Part shown: positions 33,679 through 42,642 of the stretch, piece by piece
How positions within the stretch are numbered: position 1 is the first letter of the stretch
How the letters are laid out: each line of letters begins with the position of its first letter
Source: Mesorhizobium_B sp963522145
Lineage (GTDB): Bacteria; Pseudomonadota; Alphaproteobacteria; Rhizobiales; Rhizobiaceae
Direction of reading: 5' to 3'
Assembly (NCBI GenBank): GCA_963522145.1
Contig: CAUQXI010000013.1
Coordinates: 1 to 64,000, forward strand
Length of the DNA: 64,000 bases
Position numbers and translations under genes: made by a program
Notes under the pieces: generated by a model
The model's database searches: none
Told to the model about the DNA's origin: nothing
The model's input: only the letters and a program-made list of their open reading frames with translations

Positions 33679-35394
33679 ATGACGAACACCAACAAATACG
33701 ACGCGGTCATCGTCGGCGGCGGGCACAACGGGCTCGTCTGCGCGAACTATCTTGGACGTGCGGGACTGTCCGTGGCGGTTCTCGAGGCCCGGCATGTTGT
33801 AGGCGGTGCCTGTGTCAGCGAGGAGCTCATTCCAAACTCGACCTGGTCGTCCTGCTCCTTCGTGCAAGGCATGCTGCGCCCGGAAATCATTTCCGATCTC
33901 GAACTCGGAAAGTACGGGCTTGTTTCCAAGTCACCCGACACGCAGGGCTTCGCGCTTTGGGATGATGGCGACCACTTCTTCATGCACAAGGATCTGGACC
34001 GCACGCTGGCTTCGATCGAGAAGCACAGCAAGGGCGAGGGCGAGAATTTTCTCCGTTTCGCCTCGCGCATGAAGCGCTTCAGCGACGTCACGCGGGACGT
34101 GTTGCTGTCCGAGCCGATGTCGCGCGCCGACTTCATCAAGCTGTTCGAGGATGAGGGCGAGCACGAGCTGCTGCAGGAGTTCGTGTTCGCTTCCGCCCGC
34201 GAGCTGACCGAAAAATACATGAAGTCCGAGCGCCTGCGCGGCTACATGAACTTTCTCGGGATGGTGTCCACCTGGGGCGGTCCATCCACGCCCGGAACGG
34301 CCTATGTTTATGGCTACCACGCGCAGGGCGAGTTCGACGGCATATTGGGGCGCTGGGCGCTTCCAGTCGGCGGTATGGGGGCCATCACGCGCGCGCTCGC
34401 TGCAAGCGCGATCGCGCATGGAGTGGTCATCCGCACGGATGCAGCGGTCCAGGGCGTGAAGGTCAGCGGCGGCGAGGTCACGGGAGTCGTCCTCGCTTCC
34501 GGCGAGGAGCTCGAAGCCGGCCTCGTAGTGTCCAACGCCGATCCGAAGCGGTCGTTGCTGAAGCTGCTCGACAGCAAGCACCTGCCCGACCGGGTTCGCA
34601 AGGCAGCCGAAGGGATCGATCAGAAGGGATCGATGGCGAGGATCCATCTGCTTATCGATCAGCTTCCCGAATATGTCGGCTTTGGAAACTCCAGGCCCGG
34701 TGCGGAGCATCAAGGACACACCATCCTTGGCGGAAGCGTGGAACTGTTCGAGCAGGCGTGGGAGGCGCAGCGCCGTGGCGCATTCGCCCAAGACTATGTG
34801 ATCGAGGCGCTTATCCACTCGATCACCGATCCCACGGTTTGCGAGCCGGGCTACCACACGCTGGCGCTGGGGGTGCAGCAGCTTCCCTATGACTTGGCTG
34901 AAGGTACCTGGGACACTCGTCGAGAGGAGTGGCTGGATAGCGTCTGTGAGATGCTTTTCCGCTATGCGCCTAATCTTCGCGGTCACATCGTAGGACGCAA
35001 CGTCATCACGCCGCTGGACCTCGAGCAGACCTACAATCTCACCGGTGGAAACATCTTTCAGGCCTCGATGGTCGGTCTGCAGCAACTGCTCGACGCTCGC
35101 CCGCTCTGGGCGGCAGGTCATTACCGGACGCCGGTGTCAGGCTATTATCTTTGCGGATCGGGCACCCATCCAGGCGGTGGCGTGACCGGAGCCCCGGGGC
35201 ACAACGCGGCCATGCGAATTCTGGCGGACCTCAAGGGCGAGACCGATATCCGGCAAGTCCGCATGCGGGCCGGCGGGAAGACTTTCATCGACAGCATCAT
35301 GGAGACCGGTTTCGGTCAGAAGATGGGCTACCAAATCGCGAAGTCTCGCGGCTTCCGCTCGCTGACCAAGCATCTGTCGAAAACGAAACGCTGA
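33679..35394 (+). CDS. Phytoene desaturase-like NAD(P)/FAD oxidoreductase (PYROXD2-like)
   Basis: A 571-residue flavoprotein. The FAD-binding motif is AVIVGGGHNGLVCANYLGRA, then LEARHVVGGACVSEEL. The C-terminus has YYLCGSGTHPGGGVTGAPGH, the end motif of carotenoid-desaturase-like and PYROXD2-like oxidoreductases. No carotenoid genes are nearby. Such proteins occur in bacterial catabolic operons with unknown substrates. GGGAG precedes the ATG and the gene follows galM by 15 bases, so it belongs to the same operon. Confidence 0.82.
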   Translation: MTNTNKYDAVIVGGGHNGLVCANYLGRAGLSVAVLEARHVVGGACVSEELIPNSTWSSCSFVQGMLRPEIISDLELGKYGLVSKSPDTQGFALWDDGDHFFMHKDLDRTLASIEKHSKGEGENFLRFASRMKRFSDVTRDVLLSEPMSRADFIKLFEDEGEHELLQEFVFASARELTEKYMKSERLRGYMNFLGMVSTWGGPSTPGTAYVYGYHAQGEFDGILGRWALPVGGMGAITRALAASAIAHGVVIRTDAAVQGVKVSGGEVTGVVLASGEELEAGLVVSNADPKRSLLKLLDSKHLPDRVRKAAEGIDQKGSMARIHLLIDQLPEYVGFGNSRPGAEHQGHTILGGSVELFEQAWEAQRRGAFAQDYVIEALIHSITDPTVCEPGYHTLALGVQQLPYDLAEGTWDTRREEWLDSVCEMLFRYAPNLRGHIVGRNVITPLDLEQTYNLTGGNIFQASMVGLQQLLDARPLWAAGHYRTPVSGYYLCGSGTHPGGGVTGAPGHNAAMRILADLKGETDIRQVRMRAGGKTFIDSIMETGFGQKMGYQIAKSRGFRSLTKHLSKTKR

Positions 35395-35474
35395 AGTACC
35401 AATCGAGCACGTGCGGGATGCTGGTCGCCGGCCGGCCAGGTCTGCTGCGAGCAAAGAACAAAGGAGAAGGAAGT

Positions 35475-36257
35475 ATGGAGCGCGGGATCATGAAGGACAC
35501 GGCTCGATACTTGAGCCTGAAAGACAAGGTCGTGTTCATCACGGGCGGCGCCTCCGGCATTGGACGCAGCCTGGTCGAGCATTTCCACGATCAAGGCAGC
35601 AGGGTCGTATTCATCGATATCGCCGAGCAGGCAGGACGAGACCTGACTGAGGAACTCGCCGCAAAGGGAGAACATCGCCCGCGTTTTGAAGTCTGCGACC
35701 TGCGGGACGTCAACAAGCTTGGAGCCCTGATCGATCAGGTCGGTGAAGAAGTTGGTCCGATCTCGGTTCTGGTCAACAATGCCGGCAACGACGACAGGCA
35801 TCGTCTCGAAGACGTGACCTCCGAATATTTCGATGACCGGATCGCCGTGAACCTGAAGCATCAGCTGTTCACCGCAAAGCATGTGCGGCCTCAGATGCGC
35901 GGGGCTGGTGGCGGGTCGATCATCAATTTCAGCTCGATCACCTGGATGCAGGCTGACGGGGACTGCGTGGTCTACGTCACGTCAAAGTCAGCGGTTGTCG
36001 GCCTCACCCGCGCGCTTGCCACGGAACTGGGCGGCGACGGGATCCGCGTCAATGCGATCGCACCGGGCTGGGTCATGACGGATCGCCAGATGTCCCTGTG
36101 GGTGGACGAGAACGGCGAGCGCCAGATCGAAGAGCGGCAGGCGCTCAAGCCCCGGCTGCATTCGCCCGACATCGCACGCATGGCGCTTTTCCTGGCTGCG
36201 GATGACAGCCGCATGTGCTCGAAACAAACCTTCATCGTCGACGGCGGCTGGATCTAG
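35475..36257 (+). CDS. SDR-family oxidoreductase, sugar dehydrogenase-like
   Basis: A 260-residue short-chain dehydrogenase with cofactor motif TGGASGIGRS at about 25-34, NNAGNDDRH, the catalytic Ser in INFSSITW, the catalytic YVTSK, and the end motif FIVDGGWI. LKPRLHSPDIARMALFLAADDS fits SDRs that oxidise aldoses (for example arabinose, galactose or rhamnose dehydrogenases) to lactones. AAGGAGAAGG precedes the ATG at 35475; the frame is open further upstream inside the preceding gene. With galM upstream and the phosphotriesterase-like hydrolase in the other arm, a sugar-to-lactone step is plausible. Confidence 0.87.
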   Translation: MERGIMKDTARYLSLKDKVVFITGGASGIGRSLVEHFHDQGSRVVFIDIAEQAGRDLTEELAAKGEHRPRFEVCDLRDVNKLGALIDQVGEEVGPISVLVNNAGNDDRHRLEDVTSEYFDDRIAVNLKHQLFTAKHVRPQMRGAGGGSIINFSSITWMQADGDCVVYVTSKSAVVGLTRALATELGGDGIRVNAIAPGWVMTDRQMSLWVDENGERQIEERQALKPRLHSPDIARMALFLAADDSRMCSKQTFIVDGGWI

Positions 36258-36313
36258 CTGAAGCTATCCAGCTCTTCCGAAAACATCCATTCATTTAGAC
36301 TGTGAGATCAAAC

Positions 36314-36970
36314 ATGCATGATTTTAAGAAGCTGACTGGGATTCTCTATTCCGCGGTCATTTCCGATACGCTCGACAGCTTCGGTATGAAGCATCAGGCG
36401 ATGAAGCCTTTCATCCGTCCACTTGACGACAAGCTCGTCTTCATGGGTCCGGCACGCACCGGCAAGTTTGTTCCTGCCGACGAGCCGAAGGAAGGCGAAA
36501 ATCCATACGATATCGAGATGGCCCTGCTGGACGATCTGAAGCCCGGCCAAGTCTCGGTTCTTGCCTGCGGTGGCCCGACGGACTGGATCGCGCCATGGGG
36601 AGAATTGCTGACCACCGCCTCGATTGCACGCCGTGCGGCTGGCTGCGTGACCGACGGCCTCGTGCGGGACATCAGGCACATAAAGGCTCTCAACTTTCCT
36701 GTCTTCCATGGGGGGATCGGCCCGCTGGATACGCGCGGCCGCGCGAAGATGGTGGAGATGGATACCACGGTGAGCTGCGGTGGTGTCAGCGTCTCGACCG
36801 GCGACATCGTGTTCGGTGACATGGACGGCGTCGTCGTCATCCCGAAGGATTACGCCGACCGTGTCATCGCCCGCGCGCAGGAAAAGATCACCAGCGAGAA
36901 CCACACCCGTGACGAGCTTCGCCAAGGCACTCTGCTTGCAGAGGTTTATGCGAAATATGGCGTTCTGTGA
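36314..36970 (+). CDS. RraA-like / 4-hydroxy-4-methyl-2-oxoglutarate aldolase family protein
   Basis: A 218-residue protein of the RraA-like fold. The metal and substrate motif is GCVTDGLVRDIRHIKALNFP (Gly, Arg and Asp of G-x-RD). FGDMDGVVVIPKDYADRVIA is the conserved C-terminal segment. Family members are class II pyruvate aldolases or decarboxylases in catabolic operons, or the RNase E inhibitor RraA. Placement after SDR and galM favours a catabolic lyase for a keto-acid. The ATG at 36314 fits the family N-terminus. Confidence 0.85.
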   Translation: MHDFKKLTGILYSAVISDTLDSFGMKHQAMKPFIRPLDDKLVFMGPARTGKFVPADEPKEGENPYDIEMALLDDLKPGQVSVLACGGPTDWIAPWGELLTTASIARRAAGCVTDGLVRDIRHIKALNFPVFHGGIGPLDTRGRAKMVEMDTTVSCGGVSVSTGDIVFGDMDGVVVIPKDYADRVIARAQEKITSENHTRDELRQGTLLAEVYAKYGVL

Positions 36971-36980
36971 GGCATCCGGG

Positions 36981-37206
36981 ATGTGCGTGACCGACAAGCG
37001 AGCTCTCGTCATCGGCGCCTCGTCCCGCATCTGAATGGCCACCGCTCGTGTGCTCGCTGGCGGCGGGGCTGAACTCGCCATCGCTGCACGTTCAACCGGC
37101 AAGCTTCAAGAACTTGCCTCCGATCTCGCCACCAAAGCACATGTCGTGACCGGCGATGTGGCGGACGCGGATAGCTGCGCCCGTATCGTCCAGAACGCGC
37201 AGTCGG
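36981..37206 (+). pseudogene. SDR pseudogene with an in-frame stop in the cofactor motif
   Basis: The frame reads ALVIGASSRI, then TGA at 37032-37034, then MATARVLAGGGAELAIAARS and AHVVTGDVADADSCARIV. This is clearly the first 75 residues of a short-chain dehydrogenase. The expected GASSGIG has Arg for the first Gly and a stop for the last. Similarity stops near 37206, before the NNAG motif. The catalytic half is absent. Confidence 0.7.
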
Positions 37207-37514
37207 GGTGCTGTAACGGCAAGCTACGTGACAGCTGCTCAACGAGGCTACCTTCCGCTCGGCGCAATGGCGCATGGCGCGTTCTAAAATGAGATCAGGA
37301 GTACGAGTGTTCGCGCGGAAAGCTAAGCTAAAGACACCTTGAGACCAAGGTTACGCTATCTTCGCCTGGGCCAGCACGGACAGCCTGCTGCAGGCTGCTG
37401 ATTGGTCCACCATATCGCATAATCACGTGGCAACCCGGTGGCGATTCGACCAAGTTGCGCTTTGAGGATGTGACGCTACTGTCTCGCTAAGACTATGAAA
37501 GCTATCGTAGATTT
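37207..37514. other. 308-base interval without recognised features
   Basis: Between the SDR remnant and tRNA-Ala no coding frame, clear promoter or repeat was recognised. It lies on the 3' side of the tRNA gene, where integrated DNA would be expected, but no integrase or repeated tRNA end was seen. Confidence 0.4.
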
Positions 37515-37590
<76 letters not shown>

Positions 37591-37794
37591 ACTCGCACGG
37601 CAAAGAAGCCGGGCTTTTGCCGCTTGAAGGAAGCGGCAGGGCGCGGGCTTGGGAACCTGCGCCGTTTTCCAAGTGGGCGGCTTCTATCGCCAGCCCACAG
37701 CAAGATCAAGCTTTAAGTCTGGAAGAGCCGGGAAAGCCTCAGCGCCCTCCTTCAACCAATCAGGTTGAAGAGGCCGCGAGAACCGGCATCGATC

Positions 37795-38184
37795 TCAGGC
37801 CTCGTCGTCGTCGCCGACACCGACGATGCCGGTCATGTCGTCATCTTCTTCTTCCTCGTCGGCCAGGAAGGTATCATCCTCCTCATCGGCGAGCTCCACG
37901 TCCTCTTCCTCTTCGCCGAGATCGGGGGCGTCGCTGCCCTTGGCCTCGTCGTCGGCTTCCTCGAGCGAAACGACCTCCGCCCCTTCCTCCTCGGTGTCGG
38001 CCTCGCGCTCCTCGACCTCTTCCTCCTCCTCGACCACCTTGGCGCTGCTGCCGGCCTCGTCGAAATATGAGCGCGGATAAGCGGTGCCCGTATAGGGGGA
38101 TACGATGGGATCCTTGTTGAGATCGTAGAACTTGCGGCCCGTTTCGGGGTCGATGCGTTTCGTGCCGAGCTTGGAGTCTGCCAC
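37795..38184 (-). CDS. FYDLN-acid protein (TIGR02300 family)
   Basis: A 129-residue protein starting at GTG 38184 (VADSKLGTKRIDPETGRKFY). The N-terminal 45 residues carry the FYDLN motif (KFYDLNKDPIVSPYTG). The rest is a strongly acidic Glu/Asp-rich tail, probably disordered. In many family members two CxxC knuckles surround FYDLN; here they read DPETG and SPYTG, so no zinc ribbon can form. The function is unknown. The family is confined to Alphaproteobacteria and is commonly found upstream of aroA, as here. Confidence 0.85.
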   Translation of the reverse strand: MADSKLGTKRIDPETGRKFYDLNKDPIVSPYTGTAYPRSYFDEAGSSAKVVEEEEEVEEREADTEEEGAEVVSLEEADDEAKGSDAPDLGEEEEDVELADEEDDTFLADEEEEDDDMTGIVGVGDDDEA

Positions 38185-38495
38185 GTCGGAAAACCTTGTT
38201 TCGTCCAGTTGCGGCCCCCTTAGACACAACAGCGGCAGCCTGTCAAAACGAAATCCGTGCAGCCGCGCGTCTGGCCTGTGCGAGGCTGCGGTCGCTTGAG
38301 ATCGAGGAACGGCGCGGTGCTTGCGCCTGCCTTCAAGTGTCGGAAAGCATAGCCGGACCCGAGCGTGTCGCGCGAGGGGTGACCCTGCCAAACCGCCATG
38401 CTAGGAGCCGCGCATCCCGTGCCATGAGCGGCATCGCATAGCATAGGCCGGCCGGCTTCCGAACGGCGAAGCCATCCGGTTCGTTTCGAGGAATC
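38185..38495. other. 311-base divergent intergenic region
   Basis: This lies between the FYDLN-acid gene (leftward) and aroA (rightward) and should hold both promoters. No clear -35/-10 pair, operator palindrome or small gene could be picked out by eye. Confidence 0.4.
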
Positions 38496-39854
38496 ATGTC
38501 CCACCTTCCGTCGTCCCGCCCTGCCACATCGCGCCGGAGCCAGGCCTTGCAAGGCCGGGCGCGCCTGCCGGGCGACAAGTCGATCTCGCATCGCGCGATG
38601 ATGTTCGGCGGGCTGGCCTCGGGCGAAACACGGGTCACGGGGCTGCTCGAGGGCGAGGATGTCCTGCGCACGGCGTATGCAATGCGCGCGTTCGGCGCGG
38701 TCATCGAGAGGCAGGATGGCGAGTGGATCATCCATGGCGTGGGCAATGGCTGCCTGCTCGAGCCCGAAGCGCCGCTCGATTTCGGCAATGCCGGCACGGG
38801 CTCCCGCCTCACCATGGGGCTGGCCGGCACCTATGACATGGAAACCGTGTTCACCGGTGACGCGTCTCTTTCTCGGCGGCCGATGGGCCGCGTGCTCGAT
38901 CCGCTTCGCCTGATGGGTGTGCAGGTTCTGGAAGCGGCACAAGGCGACCGCATGCCGATCAGGCTCAGGGGACCGCGCTTCGCGGCACCCATCACCTATC
39001 GCGTGCCGATGGCCTCCGCGCAGGTGAAGTCGGCCGTGCTGCTCGCGGGGCTGAACACCGCGGGCATCACAACCGTGATCGAGCCCGTCATGACGCGCGA
39101 CCACACCGAAAAGATGCTGCGCGGCTTCGGCGCGGAGATCGAGGTCGAAACGGATGCCGCCGGTGCGCGCACCATTCGTCTCCGGGGGCAGGGCACGCTG
39201 ACCGGCCAGATGATCGCGGTGCCAGGCGATCCGTCCTCCGCCGCCTTTCCGATGGTTGCGGCACTTCTCGTGCCGGGCTCGGAGGTGCTGATCGAGAATG
39301 TGCTGATGAACCCCACCCGCACCGGGCTGCTGCAGACGCTGGGGGAGATGGGCGGTCGGATCGAGGTGCGGAACCCAAGGCTTGCGGGCGGCGAGGACGT
39401 GGCGGACCTTCTAGTGCGCGGCTCAGAGCTCAAGGGCGTGCGCGTGCCGCCCGAGCGCGCGCCATCGATGATCGACGAATATCCCGTGCTCGCCGTTGCC
39501 GCAGCTTTCGCCGAGGGCGAGACGGTGATGGAAGGGCTCGACGAGCTGCGCGTAAAGGAATCCGACCGTTTGGCTGCCGTGGCGCGTGGGCTCGAAGCCA
39601 ACGCGGTCGATTGCTCGGAAGGCGAGGCATCGCTGCGGGTGCGCGGGCGGCCCGGCGGCAAGGGTTTGGGCGGCGGCACGGTCGCCACCCATCTCGACCA
39701 CCGCATCGCCATGAGCTTCCTCGTCATGGGCCTGGCCGCCGAGAAGCCGGTGACGGTGGACGACCAGTCGATGATCGCGACGAGCTTTCCGGAGTTCATG
39801 GGGCTGATGCGGAACCTGGGCGCGGAGATCGAAGCGGAGGTCGCATCCGCATGA
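38496..39854 (+). CDS. aroA: 3-phosphoshikimate 1-carboxyvinyltransferase (EPSP synthase, class II)
   Basis: A 452-residue EPSP synthase, sixth enzyme step of the shikimate pathway, making 5-enolpyruvylshikimate 3-phosphate from shikimate 3-phosphate and PEP. It aligns closely over its length with the CP4 (class II) enzyme: LPGDKSISHRAMMFGGLASG, LEGEDVLRT, RVPMASAQVKSAVLLAGLNT, DEYPVLAVAAAFAEG and DHRIAMSFLVMGL. At position 100, where CP4 has the alanine responsible for glyphosate insensitivity, this protein has glycine (DFGNAGTGSRLT). It overlaps cmk by four bases. Confidence 0.97.
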   Translation: MSHLPSSRPATSRRSQALQGRARLPGDKSISHRAMMFGGLASGETRVTGLLEGEDVLRTAYAMRAFGAVIERQDGEWIIHGVGNGCLLEPEAPLDFGNAGTGSRLTMGLAGTYDMETVFTGDASLSRRPMGRVLDPLRLMGVQVLEAAQGDRMPIRLRGPRFAAPITYRVPMASAQVKSAVLLAGLNTAGITTVIEPVMTRDHTEKMLRGFGAEIEVETDAAGARTIRLRGQGTLTGQMIAVPGDPSSAAFPMVAALLVPGSEVLIENVLMNPTRTGLLQTLGEMGGRIEVRNPRLAGGEDVADLLVRGSELKGVRVPPERAPSMIDEYPVLAVAAAFAEGETVMEGLDELRVKESDRLAAVARGLEANAVDCSEGEASLRVRGRPGGKGLGGGTVATHLDHRIAMSFLVMGLAAEKPVTVDDQSMIATSFPEFMGLMRNLGAEIEAEVASA

Positions 39855-40501
39855 CGCCTCTTGTCATCGCCATCGACGGGCCGGCCGCGTCGGGCAAGGG
39901 AACGCTTGCGCGGAAGATCGCGGAACGTTTCGGTCTGCCGCATCTCGATACGGGGCTGTCCTACCGGGCGGTGGCGCAGATGCTGCTGGCCAAGAGCCTG
40001 CCGCTCGATTCCGAGGCGCTTGCGGCCGAGGAGGCGGGGAGGGTCGACCTGAACCGGCTCGATCAGGCCGTGCTTTCGCTTCATGCAGTGGGCGAAGCGG
40101 CCTCGCGGATCGCGGTGTTTCCATCCGTGCGCCGCGTTCTCGTGGAAAAGCAGCAAAGCTTCGCGGCCAGCCCCGGAGGCGCCGTGCTCGACGGGCGGGA
40201 CATCGGCACGGTGGTCTGCCCCCGGGCCTCCGTGAAGATCTTCCTCACCGCCTCGCCCCGCGTGCGCGCGGCGCGCCGGCTGGCCGAGATCGAGGCGCGG
40301 GGAGGAGAGGGCAATCTCGCGGTCATCCAGGCCGAGATCGAGGCGCGCGACGCGCGTGACGCCAACCGCGCCGACTCGCCGCTCCAGCCTGCGCCGGACG
40401 CCCACTTGCTCGACACCAGCGAAATGGATATAGACGCGGCGTTTTCTGCGGCCTGCGCCATTGTCGATCAGGTGCTCGCCGGAAAACGCCGGCCCGACTG
40501 A
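39851..40501 (+). CDS. cmk: (d)CMP kinase
   Basis: A 216-residue cytidylate kinase that phosphorylates CMP and dCMP. The P-loop is IDGPAASGKGTLARKIAERF. HLDTGLSYRAVA, LDGRDIGTVVCPRASVKIFL and the lid region RDARDANRADSPL are characteristic. The ATG at 39851 overlaps the aroA stop. The order aroA-cmk-rpsA is conserved in many proteobacteria. Confidence 0.96.
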   Translation: MTPLVIAIDGPAASGKGTLARKIAERFGLPHLDTGLSYRAVAQMLLAKSLPLDSEALAAEEAGRVDLNRLDQAVLSLHAVGEAASRIAVFPSVRRVLVEKQQSFAASPGGAVLDGRDIGTVVCPRASVKIFLTASPRVRAARRLAEIEARGGEGNLAVIQAEIEARDARDANRADSPLQPAPDAHLLDTSEMDIDAAFSAACAIVDQVLAGKRRPD

Positions 40502-40638
40502 AGGGGCGCCGGTTTCTCCATCAGCGGCAATCGTTGCGGGAAACGGCGAACCTCCCCATATCGGGTGCATACCGAAATCGAACCAGCCTGCCGGCCTTTG
40601 ATGCGCCGGACGCCGCATTCGCAAGGATCGGCACCAAA

Positions 40639-40710
40639 GGGTTCTTGAACCCGGAGGAGCGGCAGGCCAAACGCAACACGAACCATCCGGCGCCGCCTCG
40701 TGGGACGAGG
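40639..40710 (+). promoter_or_regulatory. Possible structured leader of rpsA
   Basis: Two short perfect hairpins precede rpsA: GGGTTCTTGAACCC at 40639-40652 and CCTCGT-GGG-ACGAGG at 40696-40710. The second ends 5 bases before the ribosome site CAGGAG. S1 autoregulates translation through its leader in enterobacteria; a similar role here is only inferred. Confidence 0.35.
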
Positions 40711-40726
40711 CACTCCAGGAGAACAA

Positions 40727-42436
40727 ATGTCACAAACCGTTGCCAACAAGGCAAATCCGAGCCGTGATGATTTCGCGGCTCTGCTCGAGGAATCGTTCGG
40801 TGCCGGCCATTCGGGGGAAGGCCAGGTCGTTCGCGGCCGCGTCACGGCCATCGAAAAGGACATGGCCATCATCGATGTCGGCCTGAAGGTCGAAGGCCGC
40901 GTGCCGCTGAAGGAATTCGGCGCCAAGTCCAAGGACACCCAGCTCAAGCCCGGCGACACAGTGGAAGTCTATGTCGAGCGCATCGAGAACGCGCTGGGCG
41001 AAGCCATGCTCTCGCGCGACAAGGCGCGCCGCGAGGAGTCCTGGGGCAAGCTCGAGGAAAAGTTCGCCAAGAACGAGCGCGTTGAAGGCGTCATCTACAA
41101 TCAGGTCAAGGGCGGCTTCACCGTCGATCTCGACGGCGCCATGGCCTTCCTGCCGCGCTCCCAGGTCGATATCCGCCCGATCCGCGACGTCACTCCGCTG
41201 ATGCACACCTCGCAGCCCTTCGAGATCCTCAAGATGGATCGTCGCCGGGGCAACATCGTCGTGAGCCGCCGCACCGTGCTGGAAGAAAGCCGCGCCGAGC
41301 AGCGCTCGGAGATCGTCCAGAACCTCGAAGAGGGTCAGGTGGTCGAGGGTGTGGTCAAGAACATCACCGACTATGGTGCATTCGTGGACCTGGGCGGCAT
41401 CGACGGCCTGCTCCATGTCACTGACATGGCCTGGCGCCGCGTCAACCATCCGACCGAAATCCTTCAGATCGGCCAGACGGTGCGCGTGCAGATCATCCGC
41501 ATCAACCAGGAAACCCACCGCATCTCGCTCGGCATGAAGCAGCTCGAGAGCGATCCGTGGGGCGACATCGGCACGAAATACCCGATCGGCAAGAAGATTC
41601 ACGGCACGGTCACCAACATCACCGACTACGGCGCCTTCGTGGAGCTGGAGCCGGGCATCGAGGGCCTCATCCACGTTTCCGAGATGTCGTGGACCAAGAA
41701 GAACGTGCATCCCGGCAAGATCCTGTCCACCACGCAGCAGGCGGATGTGGTCGTGCTCGAGGTCGATCCGGCCAAGCGCCGCATTTCGCTCGGTCTCAAG
41801 CAGACGCTGGAGAACCCGTGGGAGTCCTTCGCCAGCAGCCACCCCGTCGGCTCGATCGTCGAGGGCGAGGTCAAGAACAAGACCGAGTTCGGCCTGTTCA
41901 TCGGCCTCGAAGGCGATGTGGACGGCATGGTGCACCTTTCCGACCTCGACTGGACCCGTCCGGGCGAGCAGGTCATCGAGGAGTATCAGCGCGGCCAGAT
42001 CGTCAAGGCGCAGGTTCTCGACGTTGACGAGGAGAAGGAACGCATCTCGCTTGGCATCAAGCAGCTTGCCCGCGAAACTGTCAGCGAAGGCCCGTCCACC
42101 GGCGAACCGCGCAAGAACGCGGTCGTCACCTGCGAGGTCATCGCGATCAAGGACGGCGGCATCGAGGTGCGCCTGGTGGAGTCCGGTTATGACTCCTTCA
42201 TCAAGCGCAATGATCTGAGCCGCGACCGCGACGAGCAGCGTCCGGAGCGCTTCAATGTGGGCCAGAAGCTCGACGCCCGCGTGATCGCCTGGGACAAGAA
42301 GACCAAGAAGCTGCAGGTCTCGATCAAGGCGCTCGAGATCGCCGAGGAAAAGGAAGCGGTGGCCCAGTACGGCTCGACCGATTCCGGTGCCTCGCTCGGC
42401 GACATCCTCGGCGCCGCGCTCAAGAGCCGCAACTAA
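40727..42436 (+). CDS. rpsA: 30S ribosomal protein S1
   Basis: A 569-residue protein with six S1 RNA-binding repeats, for example GQVVRGRVTAIEKDMAIIDV, EGVVKNITDYGAFVDLGGID, HGTVTNITDYGAFVELEPGI and EGEVKNKTEFGLFIGLEGDV. It binds mRNA leaders on the small ribosomal subunit. Length is normal for alphaproteobacteria. The ATG at 40727 follows an excellent ribosome site (CAGGAG). An intrinsic terminator follows at 42541-42586. Confidence 0.98.
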   Translation: MSQTVANKANPSRDDFAALLEESFGAGHSGEGQVVRGRVTAIEKDMAIIDVGLKVEGRVPLKEFGAKSKDTQLKPGDTVEVYVERIENALGEAMLSRDKARREESWGKLEEKFAKNERVEGVIYNQVKGGFTVDLDGAMAFLPRSQVDIRPIRDVTPLMHTSQPFEILKMDRRRGNIVVSRRTVLEESRAEQRSEIVQNLEEGQVVEGVVKNITDYGAFVDLGGIDGLLHVTDMAWRRVNHPTEILQIGQTVRVQIIRINQETHRISLGMKQLESDPWGDIGTKYPIGKKIHGTVTNITDYGAFVELEPGIEGLIHVSEMSWTKKNVHPGKILSTTQQADVVVLEVDPAKRRISLGLKQTLENPWESFASSHPVGSIVEGEVKNKTEFGLFIGLEGDVDGMVHLSDLDWTRPGEQVIEEYQRGQIVKAQVLDVDEEKERISLGIKQLARETVSEGPSTGEPRKNAVVTCEVIAIKDGGIEVRLVESGYDSFIKRNDLSRDRDEQRPERFNVGQKLDARVIAWDKKTKKLQVSIKALEIAEEKEAVAQYGSTDSGASLGDILGAALKSRN

Positions 42437-42540
42437 GACGCTTCGGGGCGAAGCGGATCCGCTTCGCCCTCGAACCACGCGGCTAAGACCAAGCCTGTTC
42501 TCCGAAGCCCCGCGATTGCCCGGCTTTAAGGGGGCAACCG

Positions 42541-42586
42541 ACATAAAACCCCGTCGGAACCTGTTTCCGGCGGGGTTTTCTTATGT
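42541..42586 (+). terminator. Intrinsic terminator after rpsA, probably bidirectional
   Basis: AAAACCCCGTCGGAA (42545-42559) pairs with TTCCGGCGGGGTTTT (42565-42579) with a single mismatched position. The stem ends in A and T tracts on the two sides, and flanking ACATAA/TTATGT extend it. It suits termination of rpsA and of the convergent glycosyltransferase gene. Confidence 0.9.
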
Positions 42587-42642
42587 GAGAACGGGCGGCG
42601 CTGCTCTCGCCGGTGATAGTGCCGCCGGCATTGCCGGTTCTT

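Noticed and set aside
2727..37206. Idea that one SDR gene was split by insertion of the 3-37 kb block
   Set aside because: The C-terminal fragment lies left and the N-terminal fragment right on the same strand, which is the wrong order for a simple insertion; the fragments are also not shown to be from one gene.
40730..42544. A 604-codon open frame on the minus strand
   Set aside because: It mirrors rpsA, one of the most conserved genes; repeats in the reverse translation only reflect the S1 repeats.
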